Positions 19,202-28,377 of a DNA stretch of 64,000 bases are shown here, in pieces (the stretch's first letter is position 1; each line of letters opens with the position of its first letter). The notes beneath the pieces are model-generated. The model was given only the letters and a program-made list of their open reading frames with translations, searched no databases and had not been told where the DNA came from. The position numbers were made by a program, and so were the translations under genes. Origin of the DNA: Calothrix sp. HK-06 (lineage in GTDB: Bacteria > Cyanobacteriota > Cyanobacteriia > Cyanobacteriales > Nostocaceae). The stretch lies in the NCBI RefSeq assembly GCF_001904745.1, contig NZ_MRCD01000017.1, positions 1 through 64,000 of the forward strand. Reading direction: 5' to 3'.

Positions 19202-20408
19202 ACTTGATTGCTAAGGTTTTTTCGTGTTCTTGTAACCAAGCTGCTTTGTCGTCTGTGAATGGAGACAGTGCGCGTAAGCGTTCAATGATGGCGGGTAATA
19301 CTGCAATAACTGCGTCTATTTCATCTTCTGTAGTGTAACGACACAAGCTAAAGCGAATTGAGCCGTGTAAAATTGTGTAGGGTAAACCCATTGAGCGCAG
19401 TACGTGGGAAGGTTCGAGTGAACCGGAACTACAAGCTGAACCAGAGGATGCACAAATACCGTATTGGTTCAAACCGAATAAAATTGCTTCACCTTCGATA
19501 TATTTGAAACCAATGTTAGTTGTGTTGGGTAAACGTTCAGAACCTCCACCGTTAACTTCGCAGTCAGGAATTTTAGAAAGTATTGCTTGCTCTAATTTAT
19601 CGCGCAATATTCTTTCACGCTTGGTTGCTTCTTCGAGGTGCATTAATTCCAACTCAGCAGCTTTTCCTAATGCGATAATTCCCGGTACATTTGGTGTTCC
19701 TGAACGGCGCCCGCGTTCTTGTCCTCCACCTATTAGCATTGGACGGAAGCGTGTACCGCGTCTTACATACAGCGCACCAACTCCTTTAGGAGCATGAATT
19801 TTGTGACCTGACATGGTAAGCATGTCAATGGTGCTAGTTTTCATGTCGAGCGGTATTTTGCCTACTGCTTGCACTGCATCAACATGAAATAAGGCGCCGC
19901 ATTCTTTGACTCGTAACCCAATTTGCTCGATGGGGAAAATAACACCTGTTTCGTTGTTTGCGTACATTATCGATACAAGAGCAGTATTACCTGTTAACGA
20001 AGCTTCAAGTTCGTTTAAATCTAACTGTCCTTGACCATTAACCGATAAATAAGTAACTGTATAACCTTGGTTTTCTAACTGCTTACATAAAGCTAAAACT
20101 GCTGGGTGTTCTACCTGAGTTGTTACTATATGACGCTTATCGGGTTGAGCCAAGAGTGCTGCCTTGATTGCCGCATTATCTCCTTCGGTACCACCACTTG
20201 TAAAAATAATTTCTGATTCGTTGGCGCCAAGCAAGGCAGCCATTTGTTCACGCGCTTTATTAACTGCTTTCCCAACTTGCCCACCAAAGCTATGCATCGA
20301 GGAAGGGTTGCCGTAATAGTCAGTAAAGTAGGGCAACATCGCTTCAACAACTTCAGGGTCTACTTTTGTAGTAGCATTATTATCTAAGTAAATACAATCT
20401 TTCTTCAT
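19200..20408 (-). CDS. nifS: Cysteine desulfurase for nitrogenase maturation
   Basis: 402 residues of the class V aminotransferase-like, PLP-dependent NifS family. Visible motifs are YLDNNATTKVDPEVVEAM at the N-terminus, TSGGTEGDNAAI, HVDAVQAVGKIPLD, the PLP lysine in SGHKIHAPKG, and the catalytic Cys loop SSGSACSSGSLEPSHVL. It removes sulfur from L-cysteine and passes a persulfide to NifU. The start is the ATG at 20408 (MKKDCIYLDNN); a TTG three codons upstream is less likely. It is followed within 110 bp by nifU; the spacer is a dispersed repeat. Confidence 0.97.
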   Translation of the reverse strand: MKKDCIYLDNNATTKVDPEVVEAMLPYFTDYYGNPSSMHSFGGQVGKAVNKAREQMAALLGANESEIIFTSGGTEGDNAAIKAALLAQPDKRHIVTTQVEHPAVLALCKQLENQGYTVTYLSVNGQGQLDLNELEASLTGNTALVSIMYANNETGVIFPIEQIGLRVKECGALFHVDAVQAVGKIPLDMKTSTIDMLTMSGHKIHAPKGVGALYVRRGTRFRPMLIGGGQERGRRSGTPNVPGIIALGKAAELELMHLEEATKRERILRDKLEQAILSKIPDCEVNGGGSERLPNTTNIGFKYIEGEAILFGLNQYGICASSGSACSSGSLEPSHVLRSMGLPYTILHGSIRFSLCRYTTEDEIDAVIAVLPAIIERLRALSPFTDDKAAWLQEHEKTLAIK

Positions 20409-20458
20409 CGCTTTCAATTATTAATAGTGAATGGGTAATAGCTGTTGGACATAGTTGG

Positions 20459-20520
20459 TAGTTGATAGTTAATAGCTTTATAGAGCCGCCACTAGCTATT
20501 AACTATTAGCTACGAACTAT
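20459..20520. repeat. Heptamer-type repeat hairpin between fdxN and nifS
   Basis: GTTGATAGTTAATAGCT and AGCTATTAACTATTAGCTAC form an inverted pair made of 7-bp units (TAGTTAA, TAGCTAT). It is typical of STRR-like DNA in filamentous cyanobacteria. Confidence 0.65.
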
Positions 20521-20534
20521 TCGTTACAAACCAT

Positions 20535-20882
20535 TTATGCTGCTTGCGAAGAACGTTTCTTTTCTAATTGCTCTGAGAATTTTTGGGAGTAAGATGCAAA
20601 CCAGGTTTCCCAATAGTCTTGATTTTTGTTGGTCAATTTATCCATGCACTTTTTATAAGTGTCAAACCAACATTCCCAGTAATTAGTAGCTTGCTTAACA
20701 CAACCATCGCAGGTGGGACATCCCGCTACACATTGAGGAACTGTGTAAAGAGTATCAACACAACCATTGCAAAGATTAGGGTCTATTGTCCGCTGACCAT
20801 CTATTATTGAAATGGCGCTTGTAGGACAAACGGGGAGACACAAGTCGCAGGAAATACACTTAGAGGTAATCTTGTAAGACAT
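20535..20882 (-). CDS. fdxN: Nif-associated bacterial-type ferredoxin
   Basis: 115 residues. Two [4Fe-4S] motifs are visible: CISCDLCLPVCP near the N-terminus, and the split second motif CNGC...CVAGCPTCDGC. The C-terminal half is rich in Trp and charged residues (YWECWFDTYKKCMDK, YWETWFASYSQKF), as in cyanobacterial FdxN. It probably donates electrons in nitrogenase cofactor assembly with NifB. The gene is intact: no fdxN element is present here although XisF, XisH and XisI homologues are encoded 3 kb away in the nifH element. It lies between nifB and nifS, 109 bp after nifB. Confidence 0.95.
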   Translation of the reverse strand: MSYKITSKCISCDLCLPVCPTSAISIIDGQRTIDPNLCNGCVDTLYTVPQCVAGCPTCDGCVKQATNYWECWFDTYKKCMDKLTNKNQDYWETWFASYSQKFSEQLEKKRSSQAA

Positions 20883-20907
20883 TTTAGATGCTCCTCCTAA
20901 TTTTTAT

Positions 20908-20996
20908 TAGTTAGAAGTTAGGAGTATTGAGTTAGGAGTTGTAAATTAATGATCTAGAAGTCGATAACTTATAACTCATAACTCATAACTCTTAAC
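20908..20996. repeat. Heptamer-type repeats between nifB and fdxN
   Basis: Runs of AGTTAGGAGT on one side and ATAACTCATAACTCATAACTC on the other, partly inverted. It occupies nearly the whole intergenic gap and reaches the nifB stop codon. Confidence 0.65.
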
Positions 20997-22431
20997 TTTC
21001 TTGGGTAAATTCTTGATGAAATTCTAAAGCAACCTTCTCAATCACATCGTATGATTCAACAACTTGAATACCAGCGTTATGTAGTTTTTCTTTAGGTGAT
21101 TCGCCAATTTTGGAAACTAATACAGCTTTGCAATCAGAAATTGCTTCGATAATATTGTCCATAGTTGCTTTTTCACCGTATCCACCTTGACAGAAGTGGT
21201 CTACTTTGCGATGACCTACATACTTAACTTCGCTGCCATCAACTTCGTAAACTTGGAATTCTTTCGCGTGACCAAAATGTTGATTAACTAAACCGCCACC
21301 TTTTGTAGCAACTGCAACAAGAACTTTTGTTCTTTCCTTAACGGCACCAGCATTCGATGCTTTATCGAGAGTAATTTGTTCTTTAGCTGCTTTAAGTTCG
21401 GCTCTAAATTTCTCGATGCCTTCTTGCACTTGTTGACGATTTACTAGGTCGTATTCAGGCGCCTCTTCCATGAATTTATCCTTAGTAAATTCTTGGCTGC
21501 GATCTTCGCCCAATAATCCTACCGCATCTGCACGACATTGACGACAGTGGCGCATCATTTTCATGTTACCAGAGCAATTGTCCTGTACTGTCTTCAACTC
21601 AGTACTAGTTGGACCACGCTGTCCGGTTAAACCGAAGTGAGTTCCATGTTCGGGTGCAGAAATCAAAGGCATAATGTTATGCAAAAATGCACCGTTTTGA
21701 CGAATCATCTTATTAACTTCAACAAGATGTTGGTCGTTAATACCCGGAATCATTACCGAGTTGACTTTACAAAGAATATCTGCTTCTTTCAGTGCTTGTA
21801 AACCTTCTAACTGTTTCTCTAAAAGAATTTTAGCACCTTCAACACCCTTGTAGCGTTTCCGTTTGTAGTGAACCCAAGAATAAATTTGGGCGCCGATTTC
21901 AGGGTCTACAGTATTAAGGGTAATTGTAACGTGGTCAATATTTAATTGTTTGATTCTATCAATATATTCAGGAAGCATCAAACCATTAGTTGACAAACAA
22001 AGCTTAATATCAGGTGCCTTGTCAGCTATCAACTCAAAGGTGCGAAAAGTCTTCTCTGGGTTTGCCAATGGGTCACCAGGCCCAGCAATTCCCAATACAG
22101 TCATTTGTGGAATTTTACTCGCAACTACCAGTACTTTATGTGCTGCTTCTTCAGGGGTTAGTAATTCACTAACTACACCAGGACGGCTTTCGTTAGCACA
22201 GTCATATTTTCTGTTACAGTAATTGCATTGTATATTGCAGGCAGGCGCCACAGCAACGTGCATCCGAGCATAATGGTGATGCGCTTCTTCGCTGTAGCAA
22301 GGATGCTTGGCAATGCGCTCCTTAATGCTTTCTTCCATTTCTATAGACGCGCTGTTACCTGTGCATCCACAACCGCTCTTATTTGATGTGGTTGTTTTAA
22401 CTTCCGCTAACCCAGTAGATTGTAGTGTCAT
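20992..22431 (-). CDS. nifB: FeMo-cofactor biosynthesis radical SAM protein
   Basis: 479 residues. The radical-SAM motif [14 protein letters not shown] is near residue 70, followed by the SAM-binding [13 protein letters not shown] and other NifB signatures ([34 protein letters not shown]). The C-terminal part ([20 protein letters not shown] to the end) is a NifX/NafY-like cofactor-binding domain. It makes NifB-co, the 8Fe-9S-C precursor of FeMo-co. The start is taken as the ATG at 22431 (MTLQSTGL); an in-frame start at 22455 would add eight residues. It is the first gene of the nif operon visible. Confidence 0.96.
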   Translation of the reverse strand: MTLQSTGLAEVKTTTSNKSGCGCTGNSASIEMEESIKERIAKHPCYSEEAHHHYARMHVAVAPACNIQCNYCNRKYDCANESRPGVVSELLTPEEAAHKVLVVASKIPQMTVLGIAGPGDPLANPEKTFRTFELIADKAPDIKLCLSTNGLMLPEYIDRIKQLNIDHVTITLNTVDPEIGAQIYSWVHYKRKRYKGVEGAKILLEKQLEGLQALKEADILCKVNSVMIPGINDQHLVEVNKMIRQNGAFLHNIMPLISAPEHGTHFGLTGQRGPTSTELKTVQDNCSGNMKMMRHCRQCRADAVGLLGEDRSQEFTKDKFMEEAPEYDLVNRQQVQEGIEKFRAELKAAKEQITLDKASNAGAVKERTKVLVAVATKGGGLVNQHFGHAKEFQVYEVDGSEVKYVGHRKVDHFCQGGYGEKATMDNIIEAISDCKAVLVSKIGESPKEKLHNAGIQVVESYDVIEKVALEFHQEFTQES

Positions 22432-23439
22432 TATATAAGGTAATGTTGGGTACATAGGTCGGCGCCTTCAGGGAGATGAAACAAAATAAAAGAAGTCGCG
22501 TCTGAAGCTCACATTATCCTGTTGAAGCTAGTACCCAAAGGTGGGTAAGTTTCTTCTTCAGGTTGTAAACCCTTGTAATGGGCGTCGGTGTGTGTCAACG
22601 CGCGTTAATGCGGGTGAATTATAGTTATGTTGTGTTCAGCCGCGACTTCCAGTCCACAGGGGCATGGTGCTATCTCATCCCTCCACTCACTTGGGGCGCC
22701 TGCCACTTAACCAAATCTATTTATTAAGTTCGATTGCTTGGTGGCGCTCTTTGTGATTGGCGATATAAGTTTTATATCAGCCACCTTTAATGAGGGGGAA
22801 TATGCCTTCTGGATAAGAGTTATTGGATTTATTAAGTTTTGTACTCAAATCTCAAAACTTATATACATCAATGCTTAAGAGATTTTAAAATTTTTTTTTC
22901 GGGAACAGGTACTAGTATTTCCGGGTGAAGCCACGAGTATTTATGGTATGTGGGATATGTATTGTTGTACTCACCTGTAAGCCTTACGCCGTAAGGATAT
23001 GAAGCCTATTTTTAAGTTTCGTAAACTGAGTGTATTGTACTCGTTAGGAGTCTATATACTAAGGATGCAACCGTCTAAAGTTAGAGTTTCAAGTTGTAAA
23101 GAGTCGCTCTACACTTTCATAATCATTCAGTTATGTAACCAACATATCATTTATTTTCTGCAAAAAAATATAGTTTATATTTTCTTAATATTTTAATTTT
23201 TAATGTGTAGTTATATTGCGATTGCATGTCACAGTAAGGATTTCGCCCAGAAATACCAATCAGATAATTGATAAGAGTTCTTGACAAGATAAATTTTTGT
23301 TTGCATTGAACTGAACTAGCAGGTGTAAGCGAAGGATGCCCACCCCACAAGAAAAATTTAGTTCAAAAATTATATTCACGAACAGTTTAGATTTGCCCAA
23401 ACGCTACCTTAACATGTAATAGCGTCACTATCTCATCTT
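22432..23439. promoter_or_regulatory. Upstream region of the nif operon
   Basis: About 1 kb without a convincing gene between nifB and a divergent small frame. It presumably contains the heterocyst-specific nifB promoter. Features seen: a T9 run near 22885, the perfect 15-bp palindrome CCTTACGCCGTAAGG at 22982-22996, and AT-rich DNA near 23140-23210. I could not identify a certain NtcA or CnfR site by eye. Confidence 0.5.
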
Positions 23440-23703
23440 ATGGATTTAAATGTACTATTTTTGCTTTTGGGGTTAATACTCGGATATTTGCTTTCTGGTT
23501 CTAAAGGCAGCCTAATTCAACTTAATGTGTATGTAAATTTGAACTTCAGCGACAACTTCAATAACAACGGTAATAATAGCGGTAATAACAGCGAGAACTT
23601 TAGTAATAACGGCAACAATAACGGGAACGATAACTTAAGCAACAACAAAGGTAACAAAGATAACTTAATGAATTACAATGACGACAATAATGATAACTAT
23701 TAA
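23440..23703 (+). CDS. Small membrane-anchored Asn-rich protein
   Basis: 87 residues. The N-terminus MDLNVLFLLLGLILGYLLSG is a single hydrophobic anchor. The remainder is extremely rich in Asn, Gly, Ser and Asp (NNNGNNSGNNSENF, NNKGNKDNLMNYNDDN). The low-complexity tail could be an expanded repeat. No family is recognised; it may be expressed, as the frame is clean and starts at ATG, but this is uncertain. Confidence 0.45.
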   Translation: MDLNVLFLLLGLILGYLLSGSKGSLIQLNVYVNLNFSDNFNNNGNNSGNNSENFSNNGNNNGNDNLSNNKGNKDNLMNYNDDNNDNY

Positions 23704-23873
23704 CGTTTATAAGGTTGTGCTGGTGCTGATGCCTTCTTAACTGAGCCTTTATTCAAAAGCAGTATAAAGAAATTGTAAAAAAATTGCTAAACTTAGCCAT
23801 TGTTATTGTCAAACTCGTCTAAACAAAGCAAGTTCTAAAGTAGGGACTTTAAAAGGGCTAGGGGTGAAAGCGT

Positions 23874-25061
23874 ATGAAGATATTGGTGTTAAGTTGGGAG
23901 TTTCCACCGCGCATAGTTGGGGGTATTGCGCGTCATGTAAGTGAACTTTACCCAGAGTTGGTAAAGTTGGGACATGAAATATACTTAATGACTCCTGAGT
24001 TTGGCAATGCTCCCTTGTACGAAATTGTAGAGGGTATTCAAGTTCACCGTGTACCCGTGGCGCCTGGGAATGATTTTTTCCATTGGGTGGTTAATATGAA
24101 CCATAGCATGGGACTACATGGGGGTAAACTGATAGCAGAAGAAGGTAAGTTCGATTTAATCCACGCTCATGACTGGCTGGTTGGAGATGCAGCTATTGCA
24201 CTCAAGCACACTTTCAAAGTACCCCTCGTTGTCACTATTCACGCTACCGAGTGTGGGCGCCATAATGGCATTCACACAGATATCCAGCATTATATTAACG
24301 GTAAAGAGGGACTATTAGCTTTTAACGCATGGCGAATAATTGTTTGCAGCGACTATATGCAGCGTGAAGTTGAGCGCGCATTACATAGTCCGTGGGATAA
24401 AATAGACGTAATTTACAACGGCATACGTCCAGAAAAGAAAGCTCACCACCAAGACTTTCACGCACAAGATTTTCGTCGTTTCTTTGCTGAAGATGAAGAA
24501 AAAATCGTTTACTACGTTGGTCGCATGACCTATGAAAAGGGTGTATCCGTATTACTAAATGCAGCGCCTAAAGTTCTTGCCGAAATGGGGGGGAACGTCA
24601 AATTTGTAATTATTGGTGGTGGAAATACAGATAATCTCAAAAAACAAGCTTGGGATTTAGGTATTTGGCATAAATGCTATTTCACAGGATTTATGTCAGA
24701 TGATTACTTAGATAAATTTCAAACAGTCGCCGACTGTGCCGTATTTCCTAGTTTATATGAACCCTTTGGTATTGTTGCATTAGAGAGCTTTGCCTCACGT
24801 GTTCCAGTTGTAGTATCAGATACAGGTGGTTTACCAGAAGTGGTTCAACATACTAAAACAGGCATTGTAACTTATACAAATATTCCAGATTCTTTGGCTT
24901 GGGGCATTTTAGAAGTCTTAAAAAATCCAGGCTATCGACAATGGTTAATAGATAACGCCTACGAAGATTTAGGGCGCCGCTTTAATTGGGCTAAACTTGC
25001 ACTTTCTACCGAAGACGTTTACACAAGGGTAGTCAAAGAAAGACAGCAAATAACTTGGTGA
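23874..25061 (+). CDS. Glycosyltransferase family 4 protein
   Basis: 395 residues, GT-B fold. The N-terminal domain opens MKILVLSWEFPPRIVGGIAR, with the nucleotide-sugar and acceptor loop GGIARH and FDLIHAHDW. The C-terminal domain shows VYYVGRMTYEKGV, VIIGGG and the donor-binding E-x7-E motif in SLYEPFGIVALESFA. It closely resembles cyanobacterial GlgA-like or sucrose-synthase-like GT4 enzymes, but the exact donor and acceptor cannot be assigned. A GGGGTGAAAG stretch precedes the ATG. It stands alone, so it gives no pathway context. Confidence 0.9.
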   Translation: MKILVLSWEFPPRIVGGIARHVSELYPELVKLGHEIYLMTPEFGNAPLYEIVEGIQVHRVPVAPGNDFFHWVVNMNHSMGLHGGKLIAEEGKFDLIHAHDWLVGDAAIALKHTFKVPLVVTIHATECGRHNGIHTDIQHYINGKEGLLAFNAWRIIVCSDYMQREVERALHSPWDKIDVIYNGIRPEKKAHHQDFHAQDFRRFFAEDEEKIVYYVGRMTYEKGVSVLLNAAPKVLAEMGGNVKFVIIGGGNTDNLKKQAWDLGIWHKCYFTGFMSDDYLDKFQTVADCAVFPSLYEPFGIVALESFASRVPVVVSDTGGLPEVVQHTKTGIVTYTNIPDSLAWGILEVLKNPGYRQWLIDNAYEDLGRRFNWAKLALSTEDVYTRVVKERQQITW

Positions 25062-25063
25062 GT

Positions 25064-25150
25064 TAAAAGTGCTGAGTGCTAAGGAACGGAGTTAAAATTT
25101 AGAAAGCGCGAGTGGGGAGCGAGGATTTAATACTTAGCACTCAGCACTCA
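25064..25150. repeat. Heptamer repeat hairpin
   Basis: AGTGCTGAGTGCT on the left and AGCACTCAGCACTCATAACT on the right, made of the 7-bp unit CAGCACT. The same unit is inserted in the cobD-like gene at 33313-33384. Confidence 0.7.
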
Positions 25151-25153
25151 TAA

Positions 25154-25369
25154 CTATTTAAAAGCTTCAAGTTGCTCTAGACGCAGCCAAATGTTTGGTG
25201 TAGGGACTTTTCCAAACTTAACAAAAGCATAATCACCTTTGATATCAACGATTTCACCTTCACTATTAAACAGATAGGAAGGGAAACGAGTATCGCTAGC
25301 TTGTGCCTCAAGGCTGTTTTCAAGCTTATCGCGAACAACGCGAACCATATCTCCTCTTTTGACTGCCAT
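25154..25369 (-). CDS. ndhO: NAD(P)H-quinone oxidoreductase subunit O
   Basis: 71 residues: [19 protein letters not shown] at the start, then [20 protein letters not shown] and [12 protein letters not shown]. This matches NdhO, a small cytoplasmic-side subunit of the photosynthetic NDH-1 complex used in cyclic electron flow and CO2 uptake. The ATG at 25369 gives the family's usual length; a longer frame reaching 25483 is repeat-derived and rejected. It stands as a single gene. Confidence 0.93.
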   Translation of the reverse strand: MAVKRGDMVRVVRDKLENSLEAQASDTRFPSYLFNSEGEIVDIKGDYAFVKFGKVPTPNIWLRLEQLEAFK

Positions 25370-25750
25370 GATAGTTCCTATAAGCGCGTACAGTATTCCA
25401 CTAAGGATTGTAACTTGCGCGCTCGTTTTTGCGGTTATAAAGATAATTTTCTTACCACAGAGGCACAAAGTACACAAAGGCACCGATTTTAAAATTAATG
25501 CTTACGTCAATATTGTTACTTATTTTTTTAAATTTTAAGTATTATTCTCCTCCGGAGACACTCCGTGAACGCAAAAAATGCGCTATTTTACAGGATGAAT
25601 CTCTATAATTATTATGATTTGGATACATTTAGGGCACAGTGTGCTGTTTGATGAGTAGCTATAGCGCCAATCTCTCTTCTCTGTGTCTATGTGGTAAAAA
25701 TAATTTCATGCACTGCACAGTTCGTATGCCTGTGCTACAAGAACGATAGG
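25370..25750. other. Intergenic region without recognised gene
   Basis: About 380 bp. It contains a CACAGAGGCACAAAG-type dispersed stretch near 25456 and a related CTCTGTGTC segment near 25680. No coding, RNA or terminator signal was recognised. Confidence 0.4.
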
Positions 25751-26593
25751 TTACTTTTGACATTCGGCACAAAAATGGCTGGAGCGTCCTGCTAAACGAG
25801 TTCGTTGGATAGGAGTAGTGCATACTTTACATGGTTGTGCTGCACGATTATAAACCCATGCTTCACCACCGTAGTTTCCGTTAACACCCGCTACATTTAA
25901 GAAATTACTAAAAGTTGTACCACCAGCTTCAATACTTTTTGTCAAAACCTGAATAATAGCTGGGTGCAATTTCTCGATTTGTGCGAGTTTTAAATCAGTA
26001 CACAGTGTTTCTGGACGAATGCCACTCAAAAATAATGCTTCATCGGCGTAAATATTTCCTAGTCCTGCGATTATTGATTGGTCGAGTAATGCTGTTTTTA
26101 TCGGGCGCCGACAAGTTTTAAGCTTACCAGCCAAATACGCCACTGTAAATTCAGGTGAGAAAGGGTCAGCAGCAAGCTTTGCCAAACCTGTAATTACCTT
26201 TTCAACTTCAACTTCAGGTTCTACCCACCACATTTGACCAAAAGTACGCTGGTCTACAAAGCGCAATTCATAGTCGTTTTCAAAAAATATCCGCACGCGC
26301 GTATGTTTGTGCAACGCAGTATCGCGATTTAACCATAATAATTGACCCGTCATTCGTAAATGCACTCCCAGGTATGAGGGGGAAGATACAGGAGATAAAT
26401 TCGCTAGGAGATATTTTCCATAACGGCGCCAAGTTGTAATATTCGTTTTGCTTATACCTTCTATAAATTTTTCAACTGAATCAGGATGAGCGACGGTACG
26501 ATGTAACAGTACATCTCCACCAATTATTTTTTGATTTAAGGTCAATTGATTTAAACCGCGTCGTACTGTCTCAACTTCTGGTAATTCTGGCAT
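25751..26593 (-). CDS. mutM: Formamidopyrimidine-DNA glycosylase
   Basis: 280 residues. The N-terminus MPELPEVETVRRGL supplies the catalytic Pro (after Met removal) and Glu. GVHLRMTGQLLW is the conserved strand, QSIIAGLGNIYADEALF the helix-two-turn-helix, and the C-terminal zinc finger is CKVCTTPIQRTRLAGRSSHF followed by CAEC. It excises oxidised purines such as 8-oxoguanine and nicks the abasic site. Length and motifs are normal; no sign of damage. Confidence 0.97.
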   Translation of the reverse strand: MPELPEVETVRRGLNQLTLNQKIIGGDVLLHRTVAHPDSVEKFIEGISKTNITTWRRYGKYLLANLSPVSSPSYLGVHLRMTGQLLWLNRDTALHKHTRVRIFFENDYELRFVDQRTFGQMWWVEPEVEVEKVITGLAKLAADPFSPEFTVAYLAGKLKTCRRPIKTALLDQSIIAGLGNIYADEALFLSGIRPETLCTDLKLAQIEKLHPAIIQVLTKSIEAGGTTFSNFLNVAGVNGNYGGEAWVYNRAAQPCKVCTTPIQRTRLAGRSSHFCAECQK

Positions 26594-26755
26594 TGTTATC
26601 GGGAAGGAATAAACGAGTATTAAATTTAATCTAGTAAAAAAATTAATGGGGAGACTTGAAGACGGGAAAAGCCAAGGGAACTCTTCTACATCATCTTTGT
26701 CTCCCCATTTAGGTAATTAAATTATCTCACAATCGTACTTGAGTTATTTTGACGC

Positions 26756-26974
26756 TTAAGCGCCTGGTTTGGGCTTGGCTTTAGGCGCCTCTGTCTCGAG
26801 CAACTCGTCTTGGGCAAAGTTATTCGTGTTGATACCAGCGTAGTTAACTTTATCAAAACGAACGATAACAGGGTATTTAATACCGCTTTGGTCAATTGAC
26901 GCTACGGTTCCTACATCTTGGTACCAGTAGGACTCGGGGCGAAGAACACGCACTTTAGAACCACGTTGAACCAT
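26756..26974 (-). CDS. psaE: Photosystem I reaction center subunit IV
   Basis: 72 residues: [56 protein letters not shown], then a Lys/Pro/Ala tail. This is the SH3-like PsaE subunit on the stromal (cytoplasmic) side of photosystem I, which supports ferredoxin docking and cyclic electron flow. The C-terminal tail contains the repeat palindrome GGCGCC in its coding sequence. Single gene. Confidence 0.97.
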   Translation of the reverse strand: MVQRGSKVRVLRPESYWYQDVGTVASIDQSGIKYPVIVRFDKVNYAGINTNNFAQDELLETEAPKAKPKPGA

Positions 26975-27196
26975 AAGTTTTTCCCTTTTGATTATGAATT
27001 GTCAAATATCAGGGTCTGATGTCTACACTTTACAACTAGCAAGGGACGCATTGTTAGATTGTTAAGTTATTTGAAAAAATGACTGTTGAGAATGCAAAAA
27101 ACAGACTATTTCAAAAAAGGTGTGTCCTCCTCCTTGACAATGCACTCGTTATCGAATAACTTTTTTGGTCACAAAGGAAAAAATATTTAGGAGTAC

Positions 27197-27781
27197 TTAT
27201 GCCCTAGTCAAGACGAATACACTACCCTCGTTACCACGACCAATCCGTAAATCGTTGTCTATGTAAGTAATATCGAGCCATCCTTGTTGGTTGGTGCTGT
27301 TGATTGGGAAGTCAATAGCGGTAAACTTTTTACCACTCTCGATTTGTTGGATATACGATGAAGGAGACTTAAAGTCGATTAAACGGCTTAATCCAAGTAT
27401 CGAACGCTCGAATTTTACTTGGACGCGCTTTGATGAGACAGGTTCAAAGGAAGCGACGACACTGATAATTCCTTCTAAGTATGGCAATCCGTAAACTGAT
27501 GCTATGTTGTATACACTGTTGGTGTTGACGCGGATACATTGATATATTTGACCTAATTTATATAAAGGTAGCCGATCAATGTTTAACAATCCCTTACTTG
27601 TGGTGTATAGTAGTCGCCAATCGCCATCAAGCATTTCACTTGCCTCAAGTGGACGCGGTGTTGGGTTCTGGTCTTCTAGATTCGCAACCGCAGCTAAAAT
27701 TGCTTGCTTGTCCAGTTCGGTCGCTAATAAACCTCGATTTGTGGACGCAATAACGTTTAGAAGTTGAGTTTTTACTAGCAT
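27197..27781 (-). CDS. PAP/fibrillin family protein
   Basis: 194 residues. Characteristic segments are MLDGDWRLLYTTSKGLL, VYNIASVYGLPYLEGIISVV, RVQVKFERSILGLSRLI and the C-terminal WLDITYIDNDLRIGRGNEGS, VFVLTRA. Members are lipocalin-like lipid-associated proteins of thylakoids and plastoglobules. In cyanobacteria they are linked to photoprotection, but a specific ligand is not known. It has its own promoter region and no operon partner. Confidence 0.9.
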   Translation of the reverse strand: MLVKTQLLNVIASTNRGLLATELDKQAILAAVANLEDQNPTPRPLEASEMLDGDWRLLYTTSKGLLNIDRLPLYKLGQIYQCIRVNTNSVYNIASVYGLPYLEGIISVVASFEPVSSKRVQVKFERSILGLSRLIDFKSPSSYIQQIESGKKFTAIDFPINSTNQQGWLDITYIDNDLRIGRGNEGSVFVLTRA

Positions 27782-28017
27782 CGTTTTTTACCTCAAATGC
27801 AGGTCAGTAAATAGTCATTATTGAAAAGAAAAAAGCCCCAATGTGTACTGCCATACCAAAAACTCGATATTCCACCAAGATTTTCCTACGGATATTAAAT
27901 AATATTTTTTTTGACGGATTTTCTTGGAAAAGAGTTGAATGAATAACTAAAATCTCTTGTATCAAGTGATAGACTCTTATTGTCCAGCTACGTTACTTAC
28001 TTTGTGTCTTTGTCGAT

Positions 28018-28260
28018 ATGCTTAATTCTCCATTACGTGAAGCTCCCCGCAACCAACGTGCAGCTGTAATTCCATTAAAGCAAGAAACATCACTTTTAGA
28101 CTGGTTACAAGCTAGTGGGCGCCTTATCGCTCGCGCAGAGCAAGAACCAGACTTTGGCGATGATGGTGAAGAAGAAATATCAGAGTTTTTGGGTGGTGAT
28201 GATGGTATTGGTTACGATGACGACGATATGGACGATGATGTCGATATTGATGAGCCGTAA
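28018..28260 (+). CDS. DUF3134 family protein
   Basis: 80 residues: MLNSPLREAPRNQRAAVIPL, then ETSLLDWLQASGRLIARAE, then a highly acidic tail (GDDGIGYDDDDMDDDVDID). This matches the small cyanobacterial DUF3134 family, of unknown function. The acidic tail suggests interaction with a basic partner, but that is only an inference. Confidence 0.8.
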   Translation: MLNSPLREAPRNQRAAVIPLKQETSLLDWLQASGRLIARAEQEPDFGDDGEEEISEFLGGDDGIGYDDDDMDDDVDIDEP

Positions 28261-28377
28261 GCAAAGCCAACTATATCCTTAAGACAGAGGACTTGTGGCA
28301 AGCATAGTCCCTATTAATAAATAAGCTTATTCATTAAGCTAAATCTTAAAAAGAGTGTGGAGTGAAGGGAAACTTAC

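Noticed and set aside
20535-20882. fdxN element
   Set aside because: The fdxN gene is complete, with both cluster motifs; no interruption.
22432-23439. Definite NtcA or CnfR binding site upstream of nifB
   Set aside because: No convincing GTA-N8-TAC or other defined site could be confirmed by eye.
25370-25483. N-terminal extension of NdhO
   Set aside because: NdhO proteins are about 70 residues, and the extra part is hydrophobic, non-conserved spacer.
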